64,000 bases of DNA from Pseudanabaena galeata CCNP1313 (GTDB taxonomy: Bacteria > Cyanobacteriota > Cyanobacteriia > Pseudanabaenales > Pseudanabaenaceae): positions 4,082,501-4,146,500 of the forward strand of contig NZ_CP112874.1 of NCBI RefSeq assembly GCF_029910235.1. Reading direction: 5' to 3'. This document shows positions 41,219 through 50,385 of the stretch, in pieces (position 1 is the stretch's first letter; each line of letters opens with the position of its first letter). The notes beneath the pieces were generated by a model, which was not told the DNA's origin, made no database searches, and saw only the letters and a program-made list of their open reading frames with translations. The position numbers were made by a program, and so were the translations under genes.

Positions 41219-42649
41219 TTAATGTCTATTTTTAGACTGGGATGGGAGTATTTTATTAATTAAAAAGTAAGTTTGCATTTCTCCCTTACCTTTAATCATA
41301 ATCTTGCCACGATCGGCAAAATTATATTTGTTTTTCAAAATTAAATAGGTGGAGTCAGAGACTTGGATCTGATCGGCTAATCCATGAGACTCCATCCTGC
41401 TCGCAACATTAACCGCATCACCCCACAAATCATAAATAAATTTCTTAATGCCGATTACTCCTGCGACAACTGGCCCTGTATTGACCCCAATCCGAATTTT
41501 GAATGGTTCGCCCAAATCACTGGCAAAGCGACCTATTACTTTTTGCATATCTAAAGCCATATCAGCGATCGCCTCAGCATGATCTGGACGAAACATGGGT
41601 AGTCCCCCTACTACCATATAGGCATCACCAATAGTTTTGATTTTTTCTAGCCCATACTTTTCGGCTAATCCGTCAAATTCAGAAAAAATTTCATTTAGTA
41701 AGCACACCAATTTAACTGGTGGAACTTTTGCGGATAGCTCTGTAAAACTAACAATATCCGCGAATAAAACTGTGGCTTCACTAAAACCATCGGCAATAAT
41801 TTTTTCTCCCTGTTTTAGGCGTTCAGCGATCGCATAGGGCAGAATGTTCAGCAGTAAATGTTCAGATGTGTCTTTTTCCTTTTGAATAATGGCTTCAGCA
41901 CGTTTACGCTCTGATATCTCTTTGATAATTCGGGCATACATCTGATTGAATGCTGCCATGACATCTCCCAATTCATCAGTTCGTGGGGCAATCATCGAGT
42001 GAAACTGTAAATTCATTTGTTCTTGACTAATGGAGTCAGCAACTAGTTCAAGATCTTCGCGCAATTTTAAAATTGGCAAAATGACGATCGCCCCCAAAAT
42101 CACTAAGGTACTAGCGGTTACAAACAGGGAAATAATAGCTACTAACCCAATAATTCGCCATACGAAAGTAACTAACTCTTGCTGAATAAATTCGACATTG
42201 TGGCGAACTATTAGTACATAACCACTACCAAACTGGTTGCCACTCCATGCAACATCATAACGATTGCCATCGGCACTACGAAACCGTGCGATCGGTTTAT
42301 CACGTACATCTGCGGCGGTGAGGGTCGGGATTTCGCCCTTTTGATCAAGGCGCTGACCTTTGGCATCTTCTACCGCCCATCCTGCGATATTGGTGTCCCG
42401 CTTGATCGATTTTGCTAAATCTATAAACCCTGACTCTGCTTTCATCGATTTAGAGGTTTGCAAAAAAAATCTCGCTTGAATAGCCGAGACTTCTTCAACC
42501 TGATTGATCAATTCTTGTTCACGCCGAAAATAAGACGGAACCAGAATAATCGCCTCAATGACGACAATACTGATAAAAATCCAAAAGGTAATCCGTCTTG
42601 ATAGTTTTGCTTTAGCTAAGCTCAGCAGCGCTTGCGATCGCTCTTCCAT
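41219..42649 (-). CDS. Membrane-bound class III nucleotidyl cyclase (probable adenylate cyclase)
   Basis: 476 residues. Two transmembrane helices (about 19-40 and about 165-195, IIGLVAIISLFVTASTLVILGAIVIL) flank an extracytoplasmic sensor domain of about 125 residues. A HAMP-like linker (about 195-250) leads to the cyclase domain (about 290-470). TVLFADIVSFTELSAK and KIKTIGDAYMVVGG supply the metal-binding aspartates, and WGDAVNVASRM the Asn/Arg pair. The purine-specifying positions are Lys (EKIKTIGD) and Asp (IYDLWGD), the adenylate-cyclase pattern. The product would be cAMP. Confidence 0.9.
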   Translation of the reverse strand: MEERSQALLSLAKAKLSRRITFWIFISIVVIEAIILVPSYFRREQELINQVEEVSAIQARFFLQTSKSMKAESGFIDLAKSIKRDTNIAGWAVEDAKGQRLDQKGEIPTLTAADVRDKPIARFRSADGNRYDVAWSGNQFGSGYVLIVRHNVEFIQQELVTFVWRIIGLVAIISLFVTASTLVILGAIVILPILKLREDLELVADSISQEQMNLQFHSMIAPRTDELGDVMAAFNQMYARIIKEISERKRAEAIIQKEKDTSEHLLLNILPYAIAERLKQGEKIIADGFSEATVLFADIVSFTELSAKVPPVKLVCLLNEIFSEFDGLAEKYGLEKIKTIGDAYMVVGGLPMFRPDHAEAIADMALDMQKVIGRFASDLGEPFKIRIGVNTGPVVAGVIGIKKFIYDLWGDAVNVASRMESHGLADQIQVSDSTYLILKNKYNFADRGKIMIKGKGEMQTYFLINKILPSQSKNRH

Positions 42650-42716
42650 GAGTGCTCCATGCTACTGACTTTATTCAACCGTAGTAACGTCATCATCGCA
42701 ACCGTCATAGTGCTTA

Positions 42717-42750
42717 AGAAAACAAAAGTGCAAAGCAATCATTTTGTTTT
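42717..42750. terminator. Hairpin at the end of the toxin gene
   Basis: GAAAACAAAAGTG pairs with CATTTTGTTTTC (one bulge) around CAAAGCAAT; it ends next to the toxin stop codon at 42750. The T-rich side can end minus-strand transcripts. Confidence 0.6.
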
Positions 42751-43169
42751 CAGGAAATAGTCCAATCTTCAATTTGCAAATCAGGTACTTTACAGAAATC
42801 CTTGTGATTACTCGTAACTACGATTCCCTTAACAGAAAGCGCGATCGCTGCAATTTGGAGGTCTTTCGTACCAACTTTATTAGTTAATTTCTTTTTGAGA
42901 TCTTGATAAATTTGATATGCATTTTCATCGAAGTCAAGCACATTAACTTTTTTCAAATATGTCAATGTATCCTTAAAACCCTTATAAGCCCAGACACAAC
43001 GATCAGAATTAACATTCATGACCTTAAACCAACCACGAATTTGTTCCTCGGCAGTAATTGCTGTTATCGCAACATCTTTGGAATTAACAGTAGAAAGATG
43101 TTTCAGAACATTAGGATGAGAATTTTGTAAGTAAATCACATGGTTAGTATCAAGTATCCACAAACTCAT
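42750..43169 (-). CDS. PIN-domain toxin (VapC-like RNase)
   Basis: 139 residues with WILDTNHVIYL (first Asp), AITAITAEEQIRGW (Glu), GTKDLQIAAIAL (third Asp) and VVTSNHKDFCKVPDLQIEDW, the PIN-domain acid set of VapC ribonucleases. Such toxins cleave tRNA or other RNA unless bound by their antitoxin. The gene starts on the base after the antitoxin-position gene ends, a tight two-gene operon. Confidence 0.88.
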   Translation of the reverse strand: MSLWILDTNHVIYLQNSHPNVLKHLSTVNSKDVAITAITAEEQIRGWFKVMNVNSDRCVWAYKGFKDTLTYLKKVNVLDFDENAYQIYQDLKKKLTNKVGTKDLQIAAIALSVKGIVVTSNHKDFCKVPDLQIEDWTIS

Positions 43170-43436
43170 CTAACTCAATTCCTCATCAGTAATATCTTGA
43201 TGATTGGCTTCGATAGAGGCTGCTACTTCTTCAAATAAGGGATTATCTTGGTGCATACCAGCCATTTTTAGCCAAGGATTATCTTGGCTAACATGGGGCA
43301 AAGAACCTAAGAGGTTTTCTACTTGCTTAAGTTGGATTCGAGCATCTGACACTTTTTCTTCATATTCTTCAACAAAACTGGCAATTACATCTTTAAGTTC
43401 ATCGACGGTTAAATTACTAACTATCGGGCTTGTCAT
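43170..43436 (-). CDS. Putative antitoxin partner of the PIN-domain toxin
   Basis: 88 residues. MTSPIVSNLTVDELKDVIASFVEEYEEKV followed by an acidic C-terminus (VAASIEANHQDITDEEL) fits an antitoxin with a C-terminal toxin-binding tail. The N-terminal DNA-binding class is not clear to me. The assignment rests mainly on its position just upstream of the toxin gene, with no gap. Confidence 0.7.
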   Translation of the reverse strand: MTSPIVSNLTVDELKDVIASFVEEYEEKVSDARIQLKQVENLLGSLPHVSQDNPWLKMAGMHQDNPLFEEVAASIEANHQDITDEELS

Positions 43437-43472
43437 GTTAAATCACCTCTACTACTTGTAAAAGTATAACTA

Positions 43473-43506
43473 AAACAAAAGGGACGCTTTGCGTCCCTTT
43501 GTGTTT
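43473..43506. terminator. Terminator of der
   Basis: AAACAAAAGGGACGC pairs with GCGTCCCTTTGTGTTT around TTT; it sits at the 3' end of the minus-strand der gene. The U-rich side is moderate. Confidence 0.65.
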
Positions 43507-44863
43507 ATCTTAATGCTGAGTTCTTGGACTTTTCGACTTCGCGATCTTTTTTGCCGCGCCAGATAAATCGGAGGGGCGTGCCTTCAAAACCGAGGGTTTT
43601 GCGGAATTGATTTTCGATGTAACGCTTGTAGTTGTCATTGAAACGATGGGGATCGTTCACAAATAGGATGATTGTTGGTGGACTATCGGAAATTTGGGTG
43701 CAGTAGTAGACTTTGCCCTGCTTACCGCCGCGACTGGTGGGTGGTGCGTGCCATGTGACTGCTTCGTTGAGCGCTTCATTTAAGATTGCGGTAGGAACGC
43801 GGCGCTTATGTTGCTCGGCGGCGATGTCAATGCGATCGAGAATTTGGGTGACGCGCTGACCTGTAAGCGCACTCACGAAAATAATCGGTGCATATTCCAC
43901 AAACATCAGACGGCTCTTAACGTCAGCCGTGTAATCGTAAATAGTATAGGAATCTTTTTCGATCGCATCCCATTTATTGACCACAATTACGCAAGCTTTA
44001 CCCTCATCATTGATCCGACCTGCCAATTTTTGATCTTGATCGGTAACGCCATCGAGGGCATCAATTACTAGTAAAACGACATCAGAACGTCCGATCGCCT
44101 TAAACGCACGGTTAATGCTAAAAAATTCAATACCGTAATCAATATTCTTTTTACGACGCACACCCGCAGTATCGATCAGACGGTATTTTTTGCCATCGCG
44201 TTCAACTGACATGTCGATCGCATCACGAGTTGTGCCAGAAATCGGACTCACAATACTACGATTTTCACCGATGAAAGCATTTAACAAGCTGGACTTACCA
44301 ACGTTCGGACGACCGATAATCGCTACTTTGATTTCGTCGCTTTCTTTAATTACTTCTTCGGGTGCTGGTAAATGCTTGATTAACTCATCTAGCAATTCGC
44401 CCGTACCGTTACCATGAATTCCCGACATCGGGATCGGTTCACCTAAGCCCAAATTCCAAAATTCTGCTGCTAATGAAAGTCCATATTTAGAACCTTCACA
44501 TTTGTTAACCGCAAGTAATACAGGAATATTTTGTCGTCGTAACCAGCCGCCTAATTGCTCATCAGCATCGGTGATCCCTGCCATACCATCGACCACAAAA
44601 ATCACCGCCGCCGATTCACGAATGGCTATTTCCGCCTGTTCGCGAATCATTGGTAAAAATTCTGTCTCATCGTCGAATACTAAGCCGCCTGTGTCCACGA
44701 CTTGAAATTCATGTGCGCCCCAGAAACAATCACGGTAGACGCGATCGCGGGTTACGCCCGGTTCATCATAGACGATCGCGTATTGTTCACCCGACAGGCG
44801 GTTTACGAGAGTGGATTTGCCCACATTGGGGCGACCGACAACGGCAACAATCGGGAGGGGCAT
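43505..44863 (-). CDS. der: Ribosome-biogenesis GTPase Der (EngA)
   Basis: 452 residues from [23 protein letters not shown]. Two GTPase domains in tandem are each complete: [10 protein letters not shown] / DTGG / NKCE and [10 protein letters not shown] / DTAGVR / NKWD. A C-terminal KH-like domain follows (about 350-440). This doubling is unique to Der, which binds 50S ribosomal precursors. The Met at 44863 is chosen; a longer frame to 44893 ([10 protein letters not shown]) lacks conserved sequence. Confidence 0.96.
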   Translation of the reverse strand: MPLPIVAVVGRPNVGKSTLVNRLSGEQYAIVYDEPGVTRDRVYRDCFWGAHEFQVVDTGGLVFDDETEFLPMIREQAEIAIRESAAVIFVVDGMAGITDADEQLGGWLRRQNIPVLLAVNKCEGSKYGLSLAAEFWNLGLGEPIPMSGIHGNGTGELLDELIKHLPAPEEVIKESDEIKVAIIGRPNVGKSSLLNAFIGENRSIVSPISGTTRDAIDMSVERDGKKYRLIDTAGVRRKKNIDYGIEFFSINRAFKAIGRSDVVLLVIDALDGVTDQDQKLAGRINDEGKACVIVVNKWDAIEKDSYTIYDYTADVKSRLMFVEYAPIIFVSALTGQRVTQILDRIDIAAEQHKRRVPTAILNEALNEAVTWHAPPTSRGGKQGKVYYCTQISDSPPTIILFVNDPHRFNDNYKRYIENQFRKTLGFEGTPLRFIWRGKKDREVEKSKNSALR

Positions 44864-44928
44864 AGCTTTACAGTTTTGGAATTCCGAACTCACTACTATA
44901 ACTTTAATTTGATGAGTTCGTCAATATC

Positions 44929-44981
44929 AAACCCTAAACGAGAAAGGCGGCGCGAAGCTCCGCCTTTCTCGTTTAGGGTTT
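44929..44981. repeat. Family E palindrome between der and znuA
   Basis: AAACCCTAAACGAGAAAGGC pairs with its exact complement around GGCGCGAAGCT, with one mismatch in the core (GCTCC rather than GCGCC). It can end the znuA transcript. Confidence 0.65.
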
Positions 44982-45003
44982 ATGTCGTAAAGAGCAAGGC
45001 TCT

Positions 45004-46107
45004 TTAAGGCGTTTTTAATTGAAAGGGGGTGTACTTGCCGCCTAAACCTTCGACAATCGTGCGCGTATTGGCGATCAACATGCCTGCATAGGTCTCAGCC
45101 TCACTACCCTTTGCGCCTAGCCCATCAGCATAGAGTACCCGTTCAGACACCTTGACATTTGCTTCCTTAGCAACGGTGGTAATCAATTTAGGATTGATCG
45201 ATACTTCTGCAAAAATAGTTGGTACTTGACTGGATTTGATCACATTCACCAGTTCTTTAACTCTAGTTGGCGTTGTTTGCTCGTCAGTACTAAGCCCATT
45301 CAAAGCACCTTCAACAGAAAGTCCATAGGCTTGAGCATAGTAACCCAGAGCATCATGGGTAGTGATTAACTTCCGTGAGCTTTCAGGAATTGTGGCAATT
45401 TGAGCTTTAATCCAAATATCGATCTGTTCTAGTTCGCTAACAAGTTTGGCAGTATTTTGGGTATAGGTTTCCGCTTGATCGGGACGTAGAGCTATTAAGC
45501 TCTTACTAATCGACTGAGCAATCTTAATTCCGTTCTGAGCATTATTCCAAACATGAGGATCGGCTTCTTTCTCGCCTGATTTTTTTTCTTTTTCGTGATC
45601 GTGATCGTGATCATGGCTGTGACTATGACCATCTGCCGACATGATAGGGCTAGGCACTGCAACCTCATTAACGGCTATTTTGGGCGCAGGATTGGAACTT
45701 GCTTGAATGAGTTTGATCAAGCTTGGCTCAAAGTCATAACCACCATAGATAACTAACTTGGCGGAGTCGATCGCTTTCCGATCTTCAGGATTAGGTTGAT
45801 AAATATGGGGATCGGTTCCTGCTTCGATTAAGCATTTGAGATTAATCGTATCCCCTGCAATTTGTCTAGCCAAACCACAGGCTACGGAGTTAGTTGCCAC
45901 AACTAGAGGTTGTTCTTCGGTTTTGGTAACTGGTGAGGTAGTGGCTTGAGTAGTTGCTGTAGGGGGTTTATTCGCATCAGTAGCCACAGTGCAGGAAACA
46001 AGACTAGCCGCGATCGCTATCAGAGCCGCACTAAAAGCTGAAGAAAGTCTCAAGCTTTTTTTTGTGAATAGCTTTGAGGTCAATTTTGCAGAGTTCGGCA
46101 GAGACAT
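45004..46107 (-). CDS. znuA: Zinc ABC transporter substrate-binding lipoprotein ZnuA
   Basis: 367 residues. A lipoprotein signal ends in LVSC. The cluster A-I binding-protein fold has NSVACGLARQIAG, GTDPHIYQPNPEDRKAI (His ligand), a His/Asp-rich loop (HSHSHDHDHDHEKEK, about 158-172), DPHVWNNAQNG (His) and KLITTHDALGYYAQAYGL (His). The charged loop marks zinc-type proteins rather than manganese ones. The znuB/znuC genes are not in the window. A palindrome at 46125-46145 upstream indicates metal-dependent repression. Confidence 0.93.
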   Translation of the reverse strand: MSLPNSAKLTSKLFTKKSLRLSSAFSAALIAIAASLVSCTVATDANKPPTATTQATTSPVTKTEEQPLVVATNSVACGLARQIAGDTINLKCLIEAGTDPHIYQPNPEDRKAIDSAKLVIYGGYDFEPSLIKLIQASSNPAPKIAVNEVAVPSPIMSADGHSHSHDHDHDHEKEKKSGEKEADPHVWNNAQNGIKIAQSISKSLIALRPDQAETYTQNTAKLVSELEQIDIWIKAQIATIPESSRKLITTHDALGYYAQAYGLSVEGALNGLSTDEQTTPTRVKELVNVIKSSQVPTIFAEVSINPKLITTVAKEANVKVSERVLYADGLGAKGSEAETYAGMLIANTRTIVEGLGGKYTPFQLKTP

Positions 46108-46124
46108 TTTTATACTTTATTACA

Positions 46125-46145
46125 GAAAATGATAATCATTATCAT
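46125..46145. promoter_or_regulatory. Fur/Zur-type operator upstream of znuA
   Basis: ATGATAATCATTATCAT is a perfect palindrome centred at 46137. The 19-mer at 46125-46143 differs from the classical Fur box GATAATGATAATCATTATC at one position. Placed 18 bases upstream of the znuA start. Given the gene, Zur is the more likely ligand; the sequence cannot exclude Fur. Confidence 0.8.
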
Positions 46146-46158
46146 AACATCTTTATAT

Positions 46159-46197
46159 ACCAAAGCACAAAATGGTGGAGCCATTTTGTGCTTTGGT
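46159..46197. repeat. Family A palindrome upstream of znuA
   Basis: ACCAAAGCACAAAATGG pairs with CCATTTTGTGCTTTGGT around TGGAG. It lies between the znuA operator and the 3' end of lysS. Confidence 0.65.
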
Positions 46198-46216
46198 TTT
46201 ATACTTGGCAACAGCT

Positions 46217-46251
46217 ATAAAAAAAGCGGCGCAATGCGCCGCTTTTTTTAT
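46217..46251. terminator. Terminator of the lysyl-tRNA synthetase gene
   Basis: ATAAAAAAAGCGGCG pairs with CGCCGCTTTTTTTAT around CAATG, with runs of seven A/T on both sides. It overlaps the stop codon of the minus-strand lysS gene. Confidence 0.85.
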
Positions 46252-47846
46252 GAACCACTAGTTGTGAGATTTAAAGCGATCGCTTCTTTAATCCGCTGAA
46301 TCACAAAATCTTTCTCTAAATAGGAAAGTAAACTTCCTGCTTTTGGCCCCTTCTCCTTATTTAAGAAGGTGTAATAAACTGCGGCAAAAGCACTCTTCTG
46401 AGAGACTTCAATTTGTCTGGAAGTACTAAATAATAGCGTTTGTAATGCTTCACCTTCCCAGTTAACATCACCAGCGAGATTAGTCGCTAATGTCTCCAGA
46501 TAAGTAACCTGTTCGGCGGTGAGGTTTTTCGCTTTTTCAGGCATTGAGTCCAGATAGAGAACTAGCTTCTCTTCTTCATCGGCATAGTCTTGCAACCATT
46601 TTTTGCCAACACGGATGCGATCGCGGACTACTTCCCAATCGCGATCGGTGAGTGGATTCGCACTTCTAGCAACAATCTCGGCTTCGAGATCGAGATGAGG
46701 GATTTGTAGCAGTGAAATCAGGGTGCTGAAGTCAAAGGCTTGATAACCTGCAACTTGTTCATCGGTATTCAATTGCGAATAGACTAAGGGAACCAAATCC
46801 TCTAGCGCCTTTTCGTCTTTGACTGTATCAGCCTGATATTTATCAATCAGAGTGTCATAGTCACGGAATAAGCGGGTAATTGTCTCGTAATTCGGCGAGA
46901 AGTTAATCACGCTACGAGGCTGTGTCCGCAACATCAAGAAGCGGAGTAGTTCAGGTGGTAAGAGATCGGCGATTTCCTTAGCGCTGGAACCGACACCCTT
47001 AGAGGAACTCATCTTGGTTCCATTTACCAAAATAAATTCATAGGGGGCATGGGTGGGTGGATTCTTTTTGAAGATCTTGCGATAAATGGAGTTAGCGACA
47101 TCGCGAGAACCACCTTTTTGGGAATGGTCTTTACCAGCAAGTTCAATCGATACGCCGACGACTTCCCATTTGGCAACCCATTCTACTTTCCAAGGCAACT
47201 TACCATTGCCATCAAAGGGTGATATCCAGCCTGTGTGACCGCAACCTTTGACATATTCCATTGCGTTAGGTTGACAGGTATAAAACACCTTACCATCTTG
47301 GTAATCAGTGACTACTGTCGTCGCAATTTTGCCGCAGTTCTCGCAAATGGCTTGGAAAGGATACCAATTGGAGGGGCGATCGGCTTTGCTGACTTCTTTG
47401 TAGGCTTCGCGGACGAGGTGAGCATTGTTCAAGAAGAGATCAATATATTGATTCATCTTGCCTGAACGGTAGAGGTCGCGCAGGTAATAAACTTGGGGAC
47501 GCACACCTAAATGCTCGAATACTTCGAGAAATTCGCCCATAAAGTATTTGGCATAATCAGTCGCCGATGCTTCGGGTGAGGGGACATTGCAGAGGGGCTG
47601 TCCTAAATAGGGTGCAAATTTGGCTTGATCTAAATAATGGGGTACGGTGTCGAGCGCATCGTAATCGTCAACGCCGTAGGTAAAGGTGACGGGTTTACCT
47701 GCGTGTTTGAGGGCGCGATAGATGGCATCGTGAATCACAACCCCGCGCAATGAGCCGACATGAACGCGCCCAGAGGGGGTTTTGGAATCGTTGACTATAA
47801 TGCGATCGCCGCTTGCATCTGCTGCAAATTTATCCGCCCAAAACAT
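46248..47846 (-). CDS. lysS: Class I lysyl-tRNA synthetase
   Basis: Charges tRNA-Lys with lysine. The protein of 532 residues from MFWADKFAADASGDRIIVND is the class I form: SGRVHVGSLRG in place of HIGH, NGTKMSSSKGVGSSAKEIADLLPPE as the KMSKS region, and a zinc-ribbon segment CENCGKIATTVV ... CGHTGW. Most bacteria use class II enzymes for lysine; class I enzymes are mainly archaeal with scattered bacterial occurrences. The ATG at 47846 is preferred over 47873, since MFWADK is the typical start. No class II gene is visible in this window, but the rest of the genome is unknown. Confidence 0.92.
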   Translation of the reverse strand: MFWADKFAADASGDRIIVNDSKTPSGRVHVGSLRGVVIHDAIYRALKHAGKPVTFTYGVDDYDALDTVPHYLDQAKFAPYLGQPLCNVPSPEASATDYAKYFMGEFLEVFEHLGVRPQVYYLRDLYRSGKMNQYIDLFLNNAHLVREAYKEVSKADRPSNWYPFQAICENCGKIATTVVTDYQDGKVFYTCQPNAMEYVKGCGHTGWISPFDGNGKLPWKVEWVAKWEVVGVSIELAGKDHSQKGGSRDVANSIYRKIFKKNPPTHAPYEFILVNGTKMSSSKGVGSSAKEIADLLPPELLRFLMLRTQPRSVINFSPNYETITRLFRDYDTLIDKYQADTVKDEKALEDLVPLVYSQLNTDEQVAGYQAFDFSTLISLLQIPHLDLEAEIVARSANPLTDRDWEVVRDRIRVGKKWLQDYADEEEKLVLYLDSMPEKAKNLTAEQVTYLETLATNLAGDVNWEGEALQTLLFSTSRQIEVSQKSAFAAVYYTFLNKEKGPKAGSLLSYLEKDFVIQRIKEAIALNLTTSGS

Positions 47847-48176
47847 AGTGGTAATTATCCGAAAGTCTTTCAAGAGTTAGGTTTGGCGTATGATTTTGTT
47901 AATCTAGACAATTTCGCGCCTTGTCTAGTCTAACAGGATTAAAAATTTTCTGACCCTATTTTTTTGCCCCAGTCGTAAATTAAGTTGTCATTTGCCTTTT
48001 ATCTTTGATGGCGATCGCTATTTCCATTTCCATTAGTATTATGAGCAGAGAGTTCTAGGCGAGATTCTGTAACAATTGTTTCTATCTTGCTTTTGATTTG
48101 TTGTTGAATGAGATAAATATCTATAGAAAGAAATAGAAAAATCAACCTAACATCTGAGTTAAGCCTTGGCTTACTA
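47847..48176. other. 330-base gap between lysS and a HEPN-like gene
   Basis: No convincing gene. A 48-codon minus-strand frame with a TTG start (about 48005-48151, LIFLFLSIDIYLIQQQIKSK...) begins close behind the neighbouring gene's stop and has one hydrophobic start, but there is no further support. Short AT-rich segments probably hold the lysS promoter. Confidence 0.5.
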
Positions 48177-48728
48177 CTACAACTGCTTCTTAATCAAAGA
48201 ACTTGTCAATTGTGCCCACTCACCAGAAAATCTGGCGAATGTGGATATCATATCGAAAAAGATCTCAGCATCTTCTTTGCCAAACTGCTCTAGCAAGTCC
48301 AGTGCGTGCTCATCATAGTGATAGCCAATTTTATTCCGATAGATAGAGTACTTCTCGACTTTTCCGATCGGGTGATTGGTTTTTATCTCTTTAATTTTTT
48401 CCCGAATAGCGTTGTCCCCGCAGTTCTTATTTTTTGCAATCTCTAAGAGGAGCCTTCCGCCTTTGCCGAAATACCAATTCTTGGCTTCAAATAGCTTTGA
48501 AGAGATATCAACCATCCAGAGAAGCCTTGCCAAGCCTTCTCGATCACATTCATCAAAGGCTACAACCAATCTGCACATATCACAGTGAATCATTGCAGCC
48601 ATAGCCCATGCAACTTTTTGGTTCTTTGGAACAGAAGAAAACTCTTCTGCTTGTAGAGCGTCAAAGGCTTTTTGAGCGTTCTTTGATACTATTTTTATTG
48701 TCTGTTCGTTTATTTCAGTGAGATTCAT
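48177..48728 (-). CDS. Uncharacterised protein with a HEPN-like Rx5H motif
   Basis: 183 residues, almost wholly alpha-helical in pattern (KIVSKNAQKAFDALQAEEF, VAWAMAAMIHCDMCRLVVAFDE, EGLARLLWMVDISSKLFEA). Near the C-terminus, IYRNKIGYHYDEHALDLLEQFG has Arg131-x5-His137, the RNA-cleaving motif of HEPN-domain ribonucleases. Many HEPN proteins are toxins, abortive-infection factors or RNA-processing enzymes. No paired nucleotidyltransferase gene is seen. The fold assignment is inference. Confidence 0.55.
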   Translation of the reverse strand: MNLTEINEQTIKIVSKNAQKAFDALQAEEFSSVPKNQKVAWAMAAMIHCDMCRLVVAFDECDREGLARLLWMVDISSKLFEAKNWYFGKGGRLLLEIAKNKNCGDNAIREKIKEIKTNHPIGKVEKYSIYRNKIGYHYDEHALDLLEQFGKEDAEIFFDMISTFARFSGEWAQLTSSLIKKQL

Positions 48729-48949
48729 TGATGTATGGAGTGGATGACCTAACTTATAGTTTTAAAGCAATTGCGATTTAATTAATTCGTTGTTGGACAA
48801 TTTCAATCCAATCGTTTTTTAAATCTTCAGTTTTCATAATATTCACGCTCCTTGCGCGTTGCCTTTCTTACTTCGTTTGATCGGCAATTGCTTTAGCTAT
48901 ACCTTATGCAAAATGATAGAATATCCCCTAAAAAGTTACACCTCATGTA

Positions 48950-49498
48950 ATGAACCAAAAATTTTTTATCGCATTGTTGCCACCTGATTCTATTCAAGAT
49001 GAAGTTAGACAAATTCAACATGACTTCCGCGATCGCTACAGCACTCAATCCACTCTCAAATCTCCACCTCACATCACCCTAATTCCTCCATTTGAATTAT
49101 CAAGCGATCGCCTCGAACCATTACAAATAGAACTAGAGAAATTTGCTAAAACGCGATCGCCTTTTACGATCAACCTATCAGGATTTGCCGCATTCCCACC
49201 TCGCGTTATTTATCTCAATGTTGCGCCCAATCCAATTTTGCCAAACCTCTATGTAGATATTGCGGCTACCCTTGCCAACAATCTCGGCATTCACGATCCC
49301 TATGCTTCTAGACCCTTTGTGCCACATATGACCGTTGCTTTTCGCGACCTAACCCCTGAGAACTTTGAACAAGCTTGGGCGGAATTTAGTGATCGCCAGA
49401 TTAAGTTTGAATTTGAATCAATTAATCTGACACTGTTGAAATATGAGGCACAAAAATGGAATATTCTATCTACTTTTCCTTGGCAATCATCAATTTAA
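48950..49498 (+). CDS. thpR: 2'-5' RNA ligase family protein (ThpR-like)
   Basis: 182 residues of the 2H phosphoesterase fold, with the two HxT motifs PPHITLIPPFE (about 43-52) and FVPHMTVAFRDL (about 125-136) that form the active site. Family enzymes open or form 2'-5' linkages or cyclic phosphates in RNA. It ends convergently with the next gene, overlapping by four bases. Confidence 0.9.
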   Translation: MNQKFFIALLPPDSIQDEVRQIQHDFRDRYSTQSTLKSPPHITLIPPFELSSDRLEPLQIELEKFAKTRSPFTINLSGFAAFPPRVIYLNVAPNPILPNLYVDIAATLANNLGIHDPYASRPFVPHMTVAFRDLTPENFEQAWAEFSDRQIKFEFESINLTLLKYEAQKWNILSTFPWQSSI

Positions 49499-50037
49499 TC
49501 TGTACCTCCCCATGTCCAAACAGGATTACCATTCTTCACACTCCTATTCAAAATTACAGGCGTTAGCCCATTCGCATCTCTCATCCCCGTCATATCCAAA
49601 ATCAAGTAAACCTTGCCATTCTCAAACCGCATTCGTAAATATGAATGCCCTTCAAACTGCTCATCATTATACTTAGTGATACCTGCTGTCCCCTTACAGC
49701 TGCGATACTTAACCTGCAAATTTGCTACCCAAGTCACACTAAACTCATCACTTTTCTCAATCCGAAACTCCCTTGCAAACCAACCCAGAGACGCTGAGCC
49801 ATCGGTAGTATAACCACCCTCAGCATAGGGACGTGGTGTTTGAGTGAGACTCACCTCAGTAGGACAAAGCGGAAAAGTCCCACCCGAATCCCTAGGATAC
49901 ACACTCAGCTTGATATTGTTCGGCGCAGCAAAACTGGGATTTGTGAATATGGATAATTGCGCGATCACCAAAGCCCCAACACCCAAACATACCTGTCTAA
50001 AAATTTGACTAAAAGCCTTAACCCTAAAGTTTTTCAT
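49495..50037 (-). CDS. Exported hypothetical protein
   Basis: 180 residues from the Met at 50037 (MKNFRVKAFSQIFRQVCLGVGALVIAQLSIFTNPSFA-AP), a signal peptide with AxA cleavage. The mature part is beta-rich and contains four cysteines overall (one in the signal). No motif is recognised. Extensions to 50127 are formed by a family H repeat and are unlikely to be native. Confidence 0.72.
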   Translation of the reverse strand: MKNFRVKAFSQIFRQVCLGVGALVIAQLSIFTNPSFAAPNNIKLSVYPRDSGGTFPLCPTEVSLTQTPRPYAEGGYTTDGSASLGWFAREFRIEKSDEFSVTWVANLQVKYRSCKGTAGITKYNDEQFEGHSYLRMRFENGKVYLILDMTGMRDANGLTPVILNRSVKNGNPVWTWGGTD

Positions 50038-50111
50038 ATAATTTTTGACTACCATAATAACTCTATAAACCGTAGAAGGCAAAAGAGCTTCTGTGGTTCC
50101 CTTAATCCAAT

Positions 50112-50310
50112 GGGGCTTGGAGACCAAGCCCCTACATTTAGGAGGATAGGTAGGGGTTTGGTCTCCAAACCCTCTTTATACCAATTCACGAAAGTATTGC
50201 AGTACTTAATTAAAAACCAAACCCAGTAAGGGTTTTAAAAGCCTAAAACCTGTGGCGCACGTTGCGCGTGCGCCACAGGTTTTGGCTCTGAGGTTTAATT
50301 ATGCCCAGCT
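50112..50310. repeat. Family H palindrome, family C half and family F palindrome
   Basis: 50112-50173: GGGGCTTGGAGACCAAGCCCC and GGGGTTTGGTCTCCAAACCC face each other around TACATTTAGGAGGATAGGTA. 50180-50205 is a decayed AATTCACGAAAGTATTGCAG. 50245-50283 pairs AAAACCTGTGGCGCACG with its complement around TTG. No gene is visible between the exported protein and argS. Confidence 0.65.
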
Positions 50311-50385
50311 ACTTATGTAACATCAGTCAATCGATCTTAAAAAACGCTATATTGATTTGCCTAGGCTAAAAGCGACAACTAACCC

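Noticed and set aside
44650-45007. Two plus-strand frames opposite the der start
   Set aside because: They are antisense to the well-conserved first GTPase domain of Der and the following palindrome.
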